This document shows, in pieces, positions 1 through 5,921 of a DNA stretch of 11,489 nt. Under the pieces are notes generated by a model, which ran no database searches, was not told the origin of the DNA, and was given only the letters and a program-made list of their open reading frames with translations. A program made the translations under genes and the position numbers. This stretch comes from Flavobacteriales bacterium (GTDB taxonomy: Bacteria; Bacteroidota; Bacteroidia; Flavobacteriales_D; Sanyastnellaceae). The stretch is from contig DQKQ01000009.1 of the NCBI GenBank assembly GCA_015660615.1, positions 1-11,489 on the forward strand, written 5' to 3'. How positions within the stretch are numbered: the first letter of the stretch is position 1; each line of letters begins with the position of its first letter.

Positions 1-69
1 ATTATCCTGTGCAAATGCAGTTGTTGCCAGTATTGATAATATCAATACAGTTATGTATTGTAGTTTCAT
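1..69 (-). CDS. Exported protein, N-terminal fragment (runs off left edge)
   Basis: Reading leftward from the ATG at 67-69 gives 23 codons, open to the window edge. They form a typical Sec signal peptide: a short basic start (MKLQY), a hydrophobic core (ITVLILSILATTA) and a probable signal peptidase I site after AFA, followed by QDN. The mature protein is outside the window, so its function cannot be stated. The start lies 4 bases after the stop of the sulfotransferase-like gene (TGA-AAAA-ATG), so it is very likely the third gene of the same minus-strand operon and possibly works at the cell surface like its neighbour. The start call rests on the signal peptide and the tight spacing. Confidence 0.75.
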   Translation of the reverse strand, partial: MKLQYITVLILSILATTAFAQDN

Positions 70-73
70 TTTT

Positions 74-1729
74 TCAAATCTTAATTAGGGTTTTAATCGC
101 AGTATTGTTTCCATTTTCAAATCGCAAGATATAGCAGCCTTCATTTAAATCAGCTCCAAGTTCAAGCATATCTCCTTTCTCTGATGAGCCTTTTTCTATG
201 AATTTACCTTCAAGGGTGTGAATAAACCAATCACCGTTATCTTCAAACCTCACTCGCACTACATCTGTGAAAGGATTAGGGTAGGCCGTGATTTCTGTTA
301 ATACGACAACACTGATATCACTGGTGCAATTGTCTATCCAGCTTTCTAGTTCAATCACATCCCCCGGGGTCATATCCTTCCCGATAAAACCTGGGAAGTC
401 CATAGAGTATCTCGGGATGCGGAATACTGCGTTGTTACCAGCATCGCTCCCTTGTGTTGTTGCCCCAAAGGCTGTAACGGGATTAATGTATTCCCAAACT
501 ATCTCCTCATCTGGTGTAACCTCAAACCCGTAGCCGGCCGGCCCGTTGCAAATCAGAGTGTTTCCGTTAGGAAGGCGTGAAGCACCAGAAATTTGCTGGG
601 CGTAAAAAAGTTCATCAAGCTCGGCAGCTTCGGGATATCTCCACGAATATGTTTCTGGTAAGAAGGGAGAGGTGATATCTTCAAGAGGGTACGTTCCGTA
701 TTGTAGTGAGGGAGTCACTATCTCATCTACAGAACTTAGATTTCCCTCGGGTCTATTTCTCCCATTATTAAACACGAGAATTCTGCTAGACTGACCACTG
801 CCACCTTCGGTATCGTCAATCCACTGACAATCGTGTTGAAAGAATAGTTTTCTGTCCTCTATCGTTCCTCTTCCATAAGTTTGGGGGTTGCCATAACGCC
901 AAAGTAGATCGCCAGAAGTGGTAGCCGTTTCTTGTGTAGATAAATGGTGAGGAATAATGAAGATCTCGTTGAACTTGGCAGAACTAATTAAGATTTGGTC
1001 TAAAGAAGAATTGTAATCAATAGCATTGCAATGCATCCAGTCTTCGTTAAGAGCGTTTTGCCCCTGAGTTGTATAGTTGATGTTGAATTTTCGGGGTGCA
1101 TCTGAAATCGAGGCCGAGAAATTAGGTAGCAAACTGTCTGTGTTTTGCACGAGATGATCCCATGCGCTCCATTGCCAAATAACTTCTCCTCCATTTTCAC
1201 CATAAGGCATTATTTCAGTTACTTGGCAACACCAAACTGAATTCCCTTCTGTGTTCGGTATCTTACCTAAGGATAGAGCCTCCTCGTAAGAGTGGCTTTC
1301 CCAGGCAAGAATCAGAATGTTTCCGTTGGGCATCATTTCAATATCGTGATGCTGGTGTTGCGATGTGTCAGCCCAAGTAAATGACCATGTTAAATCTCCT
1401 TCCCAATTAAACATTTCTATTCTTCCTCCTGTCCCCCCTCCAGAAAATGAAGGGTTAGCATCGGAGCCAAGTTGAGCGGTTCTAAGTAAGCCGCCGTCAT
1501 CGAGTATGTAAGCTGAAAGCCCTATTCTATATTCACTTGCCCACTCGTTAACGACTCTTCCACAGTTGTCTATAAGGTAGGTGTTAAACGAAGATTGTGG
1601 GGCGATCAAGTTGTAACCCTCAAATGCTTGAGAAGAGTTTATGAAGTTTCCAACAGTCTGGGTTTGTGCACATGTTTCAGAGAAAGTAGTAAGCGATAAA
1701 ATCACGCTAACTAGAAATATTTTTTTCAT
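74..1729 (-). CDS. Secreted arylsulfotransferase-like beta-propeller with T9SS C-terminal sorting domain
   Basis: 551 residues. Residues 1-21 are a Sec signal peptide (cleavage near TCA|QTQ). Residues about 25-465 resemble the arylsulfate sulfotransferase (ASST) beta-propeller family: HHDIEMMPNGNIL (127-139), a WMH segment (231-233), QHD (298-300), ILVFNNG (317-323) and a second LPNGNTLI strand (386-393). Known ASSTs move sulfate between phenolic compounds without PAPS, through a catalytic histidine. H127/H128, H233 and H299 are candidate active-site histidines, by inference from motif context only. Residues about 474-551 are a T9SS type A sorting domain, with AYPNPF (482-487) and the basic tail KTLIKI, so the protein should cross the outer membrane and be released or anchored on the surface. 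C167 and C168 are adjacent cysteines, unusual for an exported protein. It starts 6 bases after the upstream deaminase stop, so the two are probably co-transcribed. Fold and export are well supported; the sulfated substrate is unknown and a non-catalytic role is possible. Confidence 0.8.
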   Translation of the reverse strand: MKKIFLVSVILSLTTFSETCAQTQTVGNFINSSQAFEGYNLIAPQSSFNTYLIDNCGRVVNEWASEYRIGLSAYILDDGGLLRTAQLGSDANPSFSGGGTGGRIEMFNWEGDLTWSFTWADTSQHQHHDIEMMPNGNILILAWESHSYEEALSLGKIPNTEGNSVWCCQVTEIMPYGENGGEVIWQWSAWDHLVQNTDSLLPNFSASISDAPRKFNINYTTQGQNALNEDWMHCNAIDYNSSLDQILISSAKFNEIFIIPHHLSTQETATTSGDLLWRYGNPQTYGRGTIEDRKLFFQHDCQWIDDTEGGSGQSSRILVFNNGRNRPEGNLSSVDEIVTPSLQYGTYPLEDITSPFLPETYSWRYPEAAELDELFYAQQISGASRLPNGNTLICNGPAGYGFEVTPDEEIVWEYINPVTAFGATTQGSDAGNNAVFRIPRYSMDFPGFIGKDMTPGDVIELESWIDNCTSDISVVVLTEITAYPNPFTDVVRVRFEDNGDWFIHTLEGKFIEKGSSEKGDMLELGADLNEGCYILRFENGNNTAIKTLIKI

Positions 1730-1735
1730 TATACT

Positions 1736-2776
1736 TTATTTATTAGACCAAACCTTCATCTTTTTCGCTTCTGGTATGTATGATGCTTCAGCCGCCCAAG
1801 TGTTACACTGGTTCATTTGATCGAAAGACATCCCTAAAATATTATGCGCGATGTGATACTCATCCATCAGGTCGATTCCCATCGCTCCTGGATCATCACT
1901 ATTTATAGTAGTCCTGACCCCCATCTCCATGAGTTTTTTTAAAGGATGAGAAGCTAAATTAGGTACAGCTTGAGTCAGCCAGTTGCTTGTAGGGCAAAGC
2001 TCAAGAGGGATCTTTTCATCTACAAGTCGTTTGATTACTTTTTCGTAGTGTATAGCTTGTACTCCGTGACCTATCCTGTCAGCATGAAGAAGGTCTATGC
2101 AGGTAATAATGTTCTGCGCCGATTGCGGCAAATTTGGTTCCCCTGCATGAATTGTAACTCCGAGACCTGCCGCCTTCGCCTTGTCGAAAATAGGTGCAAA
2201 TGGCTCCGGAGGATATCCTACTTCATCGTCTGCAAGATCGAGAGCTAAAAACTCACCTTTGTGCTCTATTGCAAAATCACACCAATACATGTTCTCCTTA
2301 TGTGTCTTAATCCTTTGCAGTAAACAAATAAGTCCCACAGCCATAGGATACATCATCTCCGCCCTTTCGCAACCCCTCATTATAGCCTCGTGCAACCCTT
2401 CGGCTCCAAGCTCTGGGAAAACCTCTAGTGTGAAGCTCGGGGCATACCTAAGCTCGAGCAGTCTCACATTGCTCTTCAGATACATATCCTCACACGCTTC
2501 AAATGCCAGCCTCTCTATCCTTACAAGTGAAGACAATCTATCACGGGTCTGAAGAAATTTATTCAACACCGTAGCAAGATCATCCATAGGCTCTAAGATT
2601 AAAAACTCTCTCTCGAAATCCTCGTCGGACTTTACCTCAATACCGTCTTCAATAGCCCACTCTCTCATAGTTGAAGGTCTAAATGCAAGTTCTAAATGAC
2701 AATGAAGTTCGACCTTGGGAATATCGAATAATCTTTTATTAATCTCCTCTAAATTCATCGTCGCAAGGTCGAACAT
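1736..2776 (-). CDS. Adenosine/adenine deaminase-family metal-dependent hydrolase
   Basis: 346 residues, normal for the adenosine deaminase family (amidohydrolase superfamily TIM barrel, cytosolic). The metal and catalytic set is complete: H25 and H27 (ELHCHLE), H210 and E213 (TIHAGE), H237 (RIGHG), D294 and D295 (NSDDP), plus LELCPTSN at 258-265. The family hydrolyses the exocyclic amino group of adenosine, adenine or related purines. Two pocket motifs deviate. The usual HLDG/HLEG is HLEL (27-30), and the usual DLAGDE, whose glycine contacts the purine in adenosine deaminase, is DLADDE (180-185, D183). The EVGYPP that follows recalls the adenine deaminase and actinobacterial branches. The substrate is therefore uncertain. 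A second possible start is M7 (2758). It heads a minus-strand run with a secreted sulfotransferase-like gene 6 bases downstream, and it diverges from smpB. Confidence 0.85.
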   Translation of the reverse strand: MFDLATMNLEEINKRLFDIPKVELHCHLELAFRPSTMREWAIEDGIEVKSDEDFEREFLILEPMDDLATVLNKFLQTRDRLSSLVRIERLAFEACEDMYLKSNVRLLELRYAPSFTLEVFPELGAEGLHEAIMRGCERAEMMYPMAVGLICLLQRIKTHKENMYWCDFAIEHKGEFLALDLADDEVGYPPEPFAPIFDKAKAAGLGVTIHAGEPNLPQSAQNIITCIDLLHADRIGHGVQAIHYEKVIKRLVDEKIPLELCPTSNWLTQAVPNLASHPLKKLMEMGVRTTINSDDPGAMGIDLMDEYHIAHNILGMSFDQMNQCNTWAAEASYIPEAKKMKVWSNK

Positions 2777-2789
2777 ATTTCATAGCACA

Positions 2790-2797
2790 CAAAACTT
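2790..2797 (-). promoter_or_regulatory. Candidate -7 box for the deaminase operon
   Basis: Read on the minus strand this is AAGTTTTG, one mismatch from the Bacteroidota -7 consensus TAnnTTTG. Transcription would start about 4-5 bases downstream, leaving a leader of under 10 bases before the ATG at 2776. No convincing -33 TTTG was seen. It faces away from the smpB box, with 9 bases between the two. Confidence 0.35.
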
Positions 2798-2806
2798 TAT
2801 CCTCAC

Positions 2807-2818
2807 TACCTTCGCATC
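2807..2818 (+). promoter_or_regulatory. Promoter -7 box abutting the smpB start (leaderless candidate)
   Basis: TACCTTCGCATC ends exactly where the GTG start of smpB begins. TACCTTCG (2807-2814) is one mismatch from the Bacteroidota -7 consensus TAnnTTTG, which normally lies so that transcription starts 4-5 bases after its last G. That puts the first transcribed base at or within a base of the start codon. The identical 12-mer occupies the same place before pyrD. No clear -33 element is visible at the usual distance. Confidence 0.6.
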
Positions 2819-3256
2819 GTGGCTCTAGAGATTAAAAATAAAAAAGCTTCCTTTACTTACTTCCTCGAAGATGAGTTTACTGCGGGTATCCAATTAAATG
2901 GGAGCGAGATAAAGTCAATTCGAGCCTCTAAAGCTTCGATAGGAGAGTCGTATTGTCGATTCGATAATGGTGAGCTATACGTTTTTAATATGTATATCTC
3001 AGAATATCCTAATGCCGGATATGTGATTCAATCTCCACGTCGACCTAGAAAACTACTCCTTCAAAAAAAGGAGATTAAAAAGCTGGATAAGAAGCTGAAA
3101 AATGTGGGAATAACACTTGTTCCAACACTCCTTTTTATCTCAAAATCAGGTTATGCAAAACTTAAATTTAGGATTGCAAAGGGTAAGAAAATGCATGATA
3201 AACGTGCTACTTTAAAAGAAAAAGATATTGCTCGAGATTTAGATCGTTTAAGCTAA
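2819..3256 (+). CDS. smpB: SsrA-binding protein SmpB
   Basis: 145 residues, the usual SmpB length. SmpB binds tmRNA (SsrA) and delivers it to stalled ribosomes, acting in the cytosol in trans-translation: rescue of non-stop complexes and tagging of the nascent chain. Family hallmarks: NKKASFTY (7-14); TAGIQLNGSEIKSIRASKASI (about 21-41), the oligonucleotide-binding barrel core; RRPRKLLLQKKEI (about 74-86); and the basic C-terminal AKGKKMHDKRATLKEKD, which inserts into the ribosomal channel. The start must be GTG at 2819: an in-frame TAG lies at 2783-2785 and no ATG lies between. The start is pressed against a promoter box, so the mRNA may be leaderless. Its last 9 bases overlap the end of the convergent hypothetical gene. 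The tmRNA gene itself is not in the window. Confidence 0.96.
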   Translation: MALEIKNKKASFTYFLEDEFTAGIQLNGSEIKSIRASKASIGESYCRFDNGELYVFNMYISEYPNAGYVIQSPRRPRKLLLQKKEIKKLDKKLKNVGITLVPTLLFISKSGYAKLKFRIAKGKKMHDKRATLKEKDIARDLDRLS

Positions 3257-3853
3257 GATCTCTTCTTGATTTGCATCTTTAACATCGTCTTGAGTAATTA
3301 CAACTTTGTAATTGTCACAAATTATTTCATCCCAATCCCAATAAAAATTAGTTACAACATCTCTTAATACCTTCATAATAATCGGGTTAGGAACGTTCAT
3401 GTCTCTAAAGTATTCATCTTGGGATTCAATTAAGTGATATTTATAAAATACCGCCCTAGTCATTGCTGTAACAGAATTTGTTGAAGGATGATTAACTTTC
3501 TTCATAAAAGCCTTAAACGCCTTTACTTTCTTAGCGAAATCTTCTTTAGGCACACCTAGAGCTCTGCCGAACTTAGCGCAACATCTTTTGATTATAGCTC
3601 TATCCACTCCAGGGTCAAAGTGTTTAGGCACTAAACTTAAATTAGCAGAGACAACGATCATCAAAAATCTCCCGTAATCCTTAGGGTCAAGTTCGGGGCT
3701 TTTTTCAAACTCAGGTGAGGCGTTCAGAAGCTCTACTATTTTAGGCCAACCTTCTTCAACTATCTCTAAAGATGTATTCACGAAGATGTTTGCCACCTTT
3801 TCGTCGGTGAGTTTTCGCTTAGATAGCCAGTTGAGTAGTCCGAGGTTCTTCAT
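3248..3853 (-). CDS. Uncharacterised 201-residue cytosolic protein, probably all-helical
   Basis: I do not recognise a named family. The 201-residue product has no signal peptide or membrane segment. It looks like a compact helical protein: amphipathic stretches at about 16-45, 60-76, 83-120 and 128-145, then a tryptophan-rich patch (FYWDWDE, 170-176) and an acidic tail (about 188-199). Other points are a CC pair at 91-92 and a basic run KKVKAFKAFMKK (108-119). The opening KLTDEKVANIFVN (14-26) reads like a conserved Bacteroidota hypothetical, from memory only. The long open frame, ordinary composition and a promoter-like box upstream argue that it is real. It converges on smpB, and the two reading frames share 9 bases (3248-3256). 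It diverges from pyrD across 115 bases. No function is assigned. Confidence 0.8.
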   Translation of the reverse strand: MKNLGLLNWLSKRKLTDEKVANIFVNTSLEIVEEGWPKIVELLNASPEFEKSPELDPKDYGRFLMIVVSANLSLVPKHFDPGVDRAIIKRCCAKFGRALGVPKEDFAKKVKAFKAFMKKVNHPSTNSVTAMTRAVFYKYHLIESQDEYFRDMNVPNPIIMKVLRDVVTNFYWDWDEIICDNYKVVITQDDVKDANQEEILA

Positions 3854-3863
3854 CCTTGGGACT

Positions 3864-3871
3864 CTAAGTTA
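3864..3871 (-). promoter_or_regulatory. Candidate -7 box for the 201-residue hypothetical gene
   Basis: On the minus strand this reads TAACTTAG, one mismatch from TAnnTTTG. It lies 10 bases upstream of the ATG at 3853, predicting a leader of about 5 bases. No good -33 element was found; the inverted repeat at 3879-3895 sits in the position between the two boxes. Confidence 0.4.
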
Positions 3872-3878
3872 AACCAGA

Positions 3879-3895
3879 CTAACAAGCCATGTTAG
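3879..3895. repeat. Inverted repeat, 6-base arms, 5-base loop
   Basis: CTAACA and TGTTAG are perfect reverse complements separated by AGCCA. A run of six T follows on the plus strand (3899-3904), so it superficially resembles an intrinsic terminator. No plus-strand gene ends nearby (smpB stops at 3256), and the stem is short and AT-rich. An operator overlapping the minus-strand promoter is as likely. It may also be chance. Confidence 0.35.
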
Positions 3896-3911
3896 AACTT
3901 TTTTATGTGCG

Positions 3912-3932
3912 CTATTAACAGGGTTATCCACA
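3912..3932 (+). promoter_or_regulatory. DnaA box (TTATCCACA) with a degenerate second copy
   Basis: TTATCCACA at 3924-3932 matches the DnaA box consensus TTATNCACA exactly. A weaker relative, CTATTAACA (3912-3920, 6 of 9 bases identical), lies 3 bases upstream in the same orientation. The pair sits just upstream of the pyrD promoter and within the hypothetical/pyrD divergent region. It could mark DnaA control of pyrD, a DnaA titration site, or chance; one exact box is not enough to call a replication origin. Confidence 0.45.
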
Positions 3933-3933
3933 A

Positions 3934-3968
3934 TTTACCGTAAACCTTCTTCTTCTTACCTTCGCATC
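3934..3968 (+). promoter_or_regulatory. pyrD promoter, leaderless candidate
   Basis: TACCTTCG (3957-3964) followed by CATC ends directly at the ATG of pyrD at 3969. It is the same 12-mer and the same placement as for smpB. TTTA at 3934-3937 lies 19 bases upstream of the -7 box and may serve as the -33 element (consensus TTTG). The spacer contains a CTT/TTC repeat tract (3946-3956). A start at the usual 4-5 bases after the box would give an mRNA beginning at the AUG. Confidence 0.6.
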
Positions 3969-4994
3969 ATGTATAAAAACATCCTGAAACCCTTGTTATT
4001 CATGCTAACTCCGGAGAAGGCTCACTATTTTTCAATGGCTATGTTGAGTTTTGCAATTTGCATTCCTGGTGTTGCATGGGTCTTAAAGCAATGCTTTAAG
4101 TCAGACGATTCTTGCAAGCGTGTGAATATTTGTGGAATTGAGTTCCCAAACGTTGTAGGTCTTGCTGCGGGGTTTGATAAAGACGCACTTTGGCTCAAGG
4201 AATTACAAGTGTTGGGATTTGGACATGTAGAGATAGGAACTCTAACACCATTGCCACAATCGGGTAATCCTACGCCTCGTCTGTTTCGCCTTCCTAAAGA
4301 TTCAGCTCTATTAAATCGAATGGGCTTTAATAACGGAGGAGTAAAGGATGCTGTATCAAGACTTAAGCGCCGTCCATCTGATCTCATACTTGGAGGTAAC
4401 ATAGGCCGTAATAAAATCACATCAAACGAAAATGCCACCTCCGACTATCTCAAGTGTTTTGAGTCTCTTCATCCTTATGTAGACTACTTCACAGTCAATG
4501 TCAGTTCTCCTAACACCCCTGGTCTACGTGAACTACAAGATCGCAAACCTCTTGCCGCATTACTACGTGCTGTCGTTAAACTTAACTTAACGAAAGCACC
4601 GCCCTGTCCTGTCTTCCCCAAAATAGCTCCAGATTTGACAGACAGTCAACTTGATGACGTTGTATCAATAATAATTGAGGAAGGTGTAGATGGTCTTATC
4701 GCTACTAATACTACTGTTAGTCGTGAAAATCTTTTTACAAATTTAGCTTCATTAGAGGCTCTGGGTTCTGGTGGAATATCAGGTGCACCAGCACGCCACA
4801 GATCAACTGAAGTAATTAGATACGTTCACGAAAAATCTGGTGGAGCCTTCCCCATTATTGGAGTCGGTGGAATAGACTCGGTCGAGTCTGCTCAAGAAAA
4901 ACTCAATGCAGGCGCCTCCTTAATCCAAATCTATTCTGGAATGATTTACGAAGGGCCCACTCTCGCTAAGAAAATAGCGAACGGTGTAAAATAG
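3969..4994 (+). CDS. pyrD: Dihydroorotate dehydrogenase (quinone), class 2
   Basis: 341 residues, typical of class 2 enzymes (E. coli PyrD 336). It oxidises dihydroorotate to orotate with FMN and passes the electrons to membrane quinone, the fourth step of UMP synthesis. An N-terminal amphipathic or hydrophobic segment (about residues 1-40), marking the membrane-associated quinone tunnel, separates class 2 from cytosolic class 1. Motifs: AAGFDK (66-71), NRMGFNN (116-122), and VNVSSPNTPGLR (176-187) with the class 2 catalytic serine at S180. FMN-site motifs are FPKIAPDL (216-223, K218), ATNTT (245-249) and GVGGI (298-302). The start abuts a promoter box. Its TAG stop is directly followed by the stop of the convergent lactamase-fold gene. 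Part of the coding strand is C-rich rather than G-rich, unlike purB and the ABC gene downstream. Confidence 0.97.
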   Translation: MYKNILKPLLFMLTPEKAHYFSMAMLSFAICIPGVAWVLKQCFKSDDSCKRVNICGIEFPNVVGLAAGFDKDALWLKELQVLGFGHVEIGTLTPLPQSGNPTPRLFRLPKDSALLNRMGFNNGGVKDAVSRLKRRPSDLILGGNIGRNKITSNENATSDYLKCFESLHPYVDYFTVNVSSPNTPGLRELQDRKPLAALLRAVVKLNLTKAPPCPVFPKIAPDLTDSQLDDVVSIIIEEGVDGLIATNTTVSRENLFTNLASLEALGSGGISGAPARHRSTEVIRYVHEKSGGAFPIIGVGGIDSVESAQEKLNAGASLIQIYSGMIYEGPTLAKKIANGVK

Positions 4995-5858
4995 TCATCT
5001 GCTAAAAACCTCCCCCAACTTCATCACTTGATCAAGTCTGGGTCCTTTTTCAGTCTGCAGTAAAGTACACACTTCGTTTGTGGCATCGTGCTCTAAGAAA
5101 AGATGATATCCTTTGTCAGCAGCCTCGTTGAATATTCGCCCTCGCTCCTCTAAAGTTAGTAGCGGTCTAGTGTCGTACCCCATTACATACGGAAGTGGAA
5201 TGTGCCCAACAGAGGGGAGGAGATCAGCCATAAATACGAGGGTTTTGTCACCCATTGTGATGATGGGGCACATCTGAGCGTCTGTGTGACCGTTCACAAC
5301 GAAGGCTTCGAAGCCTAATCCAGTTGAGATTCGAAGGTCATCATCTGCAGCGTCTACAAATTGTAGTTGCCCAGATTCATGAAGAGGCATAATATTTTCG
5401 CTCAGGAAGCTAGCTCTCTCACGTGGGTTAGGCTCAGTGGCCCATTTCCAATGGCGAGAGTTACTCCAATATATTGCGTTCTTAAACGAGGGCCTGTATC
5501 CGCTTCGAGAGTCGTTCCACTCTACAGCTCCTCCAACATGGTCGAAATGTAGGTGAGTAAGAAAGACATCGGTAATATCGTTGCGAGAGAATCCAGCTTT
5601 AGCTAGAGATTTTTCTAAGGAATCGTCACCGTGAGGGTGATAATGTCCGAAAAACTTCTCACTTTGTTTGTCGCCTAACCCGCAGTCGATAAGCACCAAG
5701 CGGTCACCATCTTCTATTAGTAAAGATCGCATTGCCCACGGGCATAAATTATTTGAGTCTGGCGGATTTGTTCTGGACCAAAGCTTTTTAGGCACTACAC
5801 CGAACATCGCTCCGCCGTCTAACTTGAAATTCCCGTTGTGAATTGTATGAAGTTGCAT
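4995..5858 (-). CDS. Metallo-beta-lactamase-fold hydrolase
   Basis: 287 residues, no signal peptide, so probably cytosolic. The dinuclear metal motif HLHFDH (102-107, with H102, H104, D106 and H107) is intact, with the later ligands H191 (NGHTD), D212 (MADL) and H257 (LEHD). The N-terminal FKLDGGAMFGVVPKKLW (11-27) and IPLPYVMGYDTRP (220-232) place it in the broad group annotated as YtnP-like or lactonase/organophosphate-hydrolase-like proteins. That group includes N-acyl-homoserine lactone lactonases but is mostly uncharacterised, so lactonase activity is only one possibility. The start is fixed by the family-typical N terminus at the ATG 5856-5858. A promoter box ends 4 bases before it, predicting a leaderless mRNA. 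It is convergent with pyrD (0 bases between stops) and divergent from purB. Confidence 0.85.
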   Translation of the reverse strand: MQLHTIHNGNFKLDGGAMFGVVPKKLWSRTNPPDSNNLCPWAMRSLLIEDGDRLVLIDCGLGDKQSEKFFGHYHPHGDDSLEKSLAKAGFSRNDITDVFLTHLHFDHVGGAVEWNDSRSGYRPSFKNAIYWSNSRHWKWATEPNPRERASFLSENIMPLHESGQLQFVDAADDDLRISTGLGFEAFVVNGHTDAQMCPIITMGDKTLVFMADLLPSVGHIPLPYVMGYDTRPLLTLEERGRIFNEAADKGYHLFLEHDATNEVCTLLQTEKGPRLDQVMKLGEVFSR

Positions 5859-5862
5859 ACGT

Positions 5863-5870
5863 CTAAGGTA
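5863..5870 (-). promoter_or_regulatory. Promoter -7 box for the lactamase-fold gene (leaderless candidate)
   Basis: On the minus strand this reads TACCTTAG, then ACGT, then the ATG. The spacing is the same as at smpB and pyrD (8-base box, 4 bases, start codon), and six of eight box positions match TAnnTTTG counting the free ones, with TACCTT shared by all three. No clear -33 was found. It is 9 bases from the oppositely directed purB box. Confidence 0.5.
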
Positions 5871-5879
5871 TGTAAATCG

Positions 5880-5887
5880 TATCTTTG
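5880..5887 (+). promoter_or_regulatory. purB promoter -7 box
   Basis: TATCTTTG is a perfect match to the Bacteroidota -7 consensus TAnnTTTG. Transcription would begin near 5892, giving a leader of about 30 bases before the purB ATG at 5922. The leader holds the 8-base palindrome TTCTAGAA (5897-5904) and a repeated ATTCTA. No TTG at a convincing -33 distance was seen. Confidence 0.6.
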
Positions 5888-5921
5888 GTCTTTGAATTCT
5901 AGAACAAAAATTCTATCTCAC

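Noticed and set aside
288..533. Plus-strand open frame inside the sulfotransferase-like gene (and similar frames at 2181-2552 and 10399-10731)
   Set aside because: They are antisense to well-supported genes, have low-complexity serine-rich translations, and no family resemblance or promoter.
3879..3904. Inverted repeat plus T-run as a rho-independent terminator
   Set aside because: No plus-strand gene ends upstream within 600 bases and the stem is weak and AT-rich; kept only as a repeat or possible operator.
3854..3968. Replication origin in the divergent region before pyrD
   Set aside because: Only one exact DnaA box and one degenerate copy in 115 bases, with no dnaA gene and no clear unwinding element; kept as a DnaA box only.
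4963..4980. Stem-loop TCGCTA/TAGCGA near the 3' end of pyrD as a terminator
   Set aside because: It lies inside the pyrD coding region, has only 6 base pairs, and no T-run follows on either strand.
5838..5921. 28-codon N-terminal extension of purB to an upstream ATG
   Set aside because: PurB family similarity begins at MQLSQLNAISPLDGRY (5922). The extension overlaps the divergent gene's start and contains a perfect -7 promoter box.
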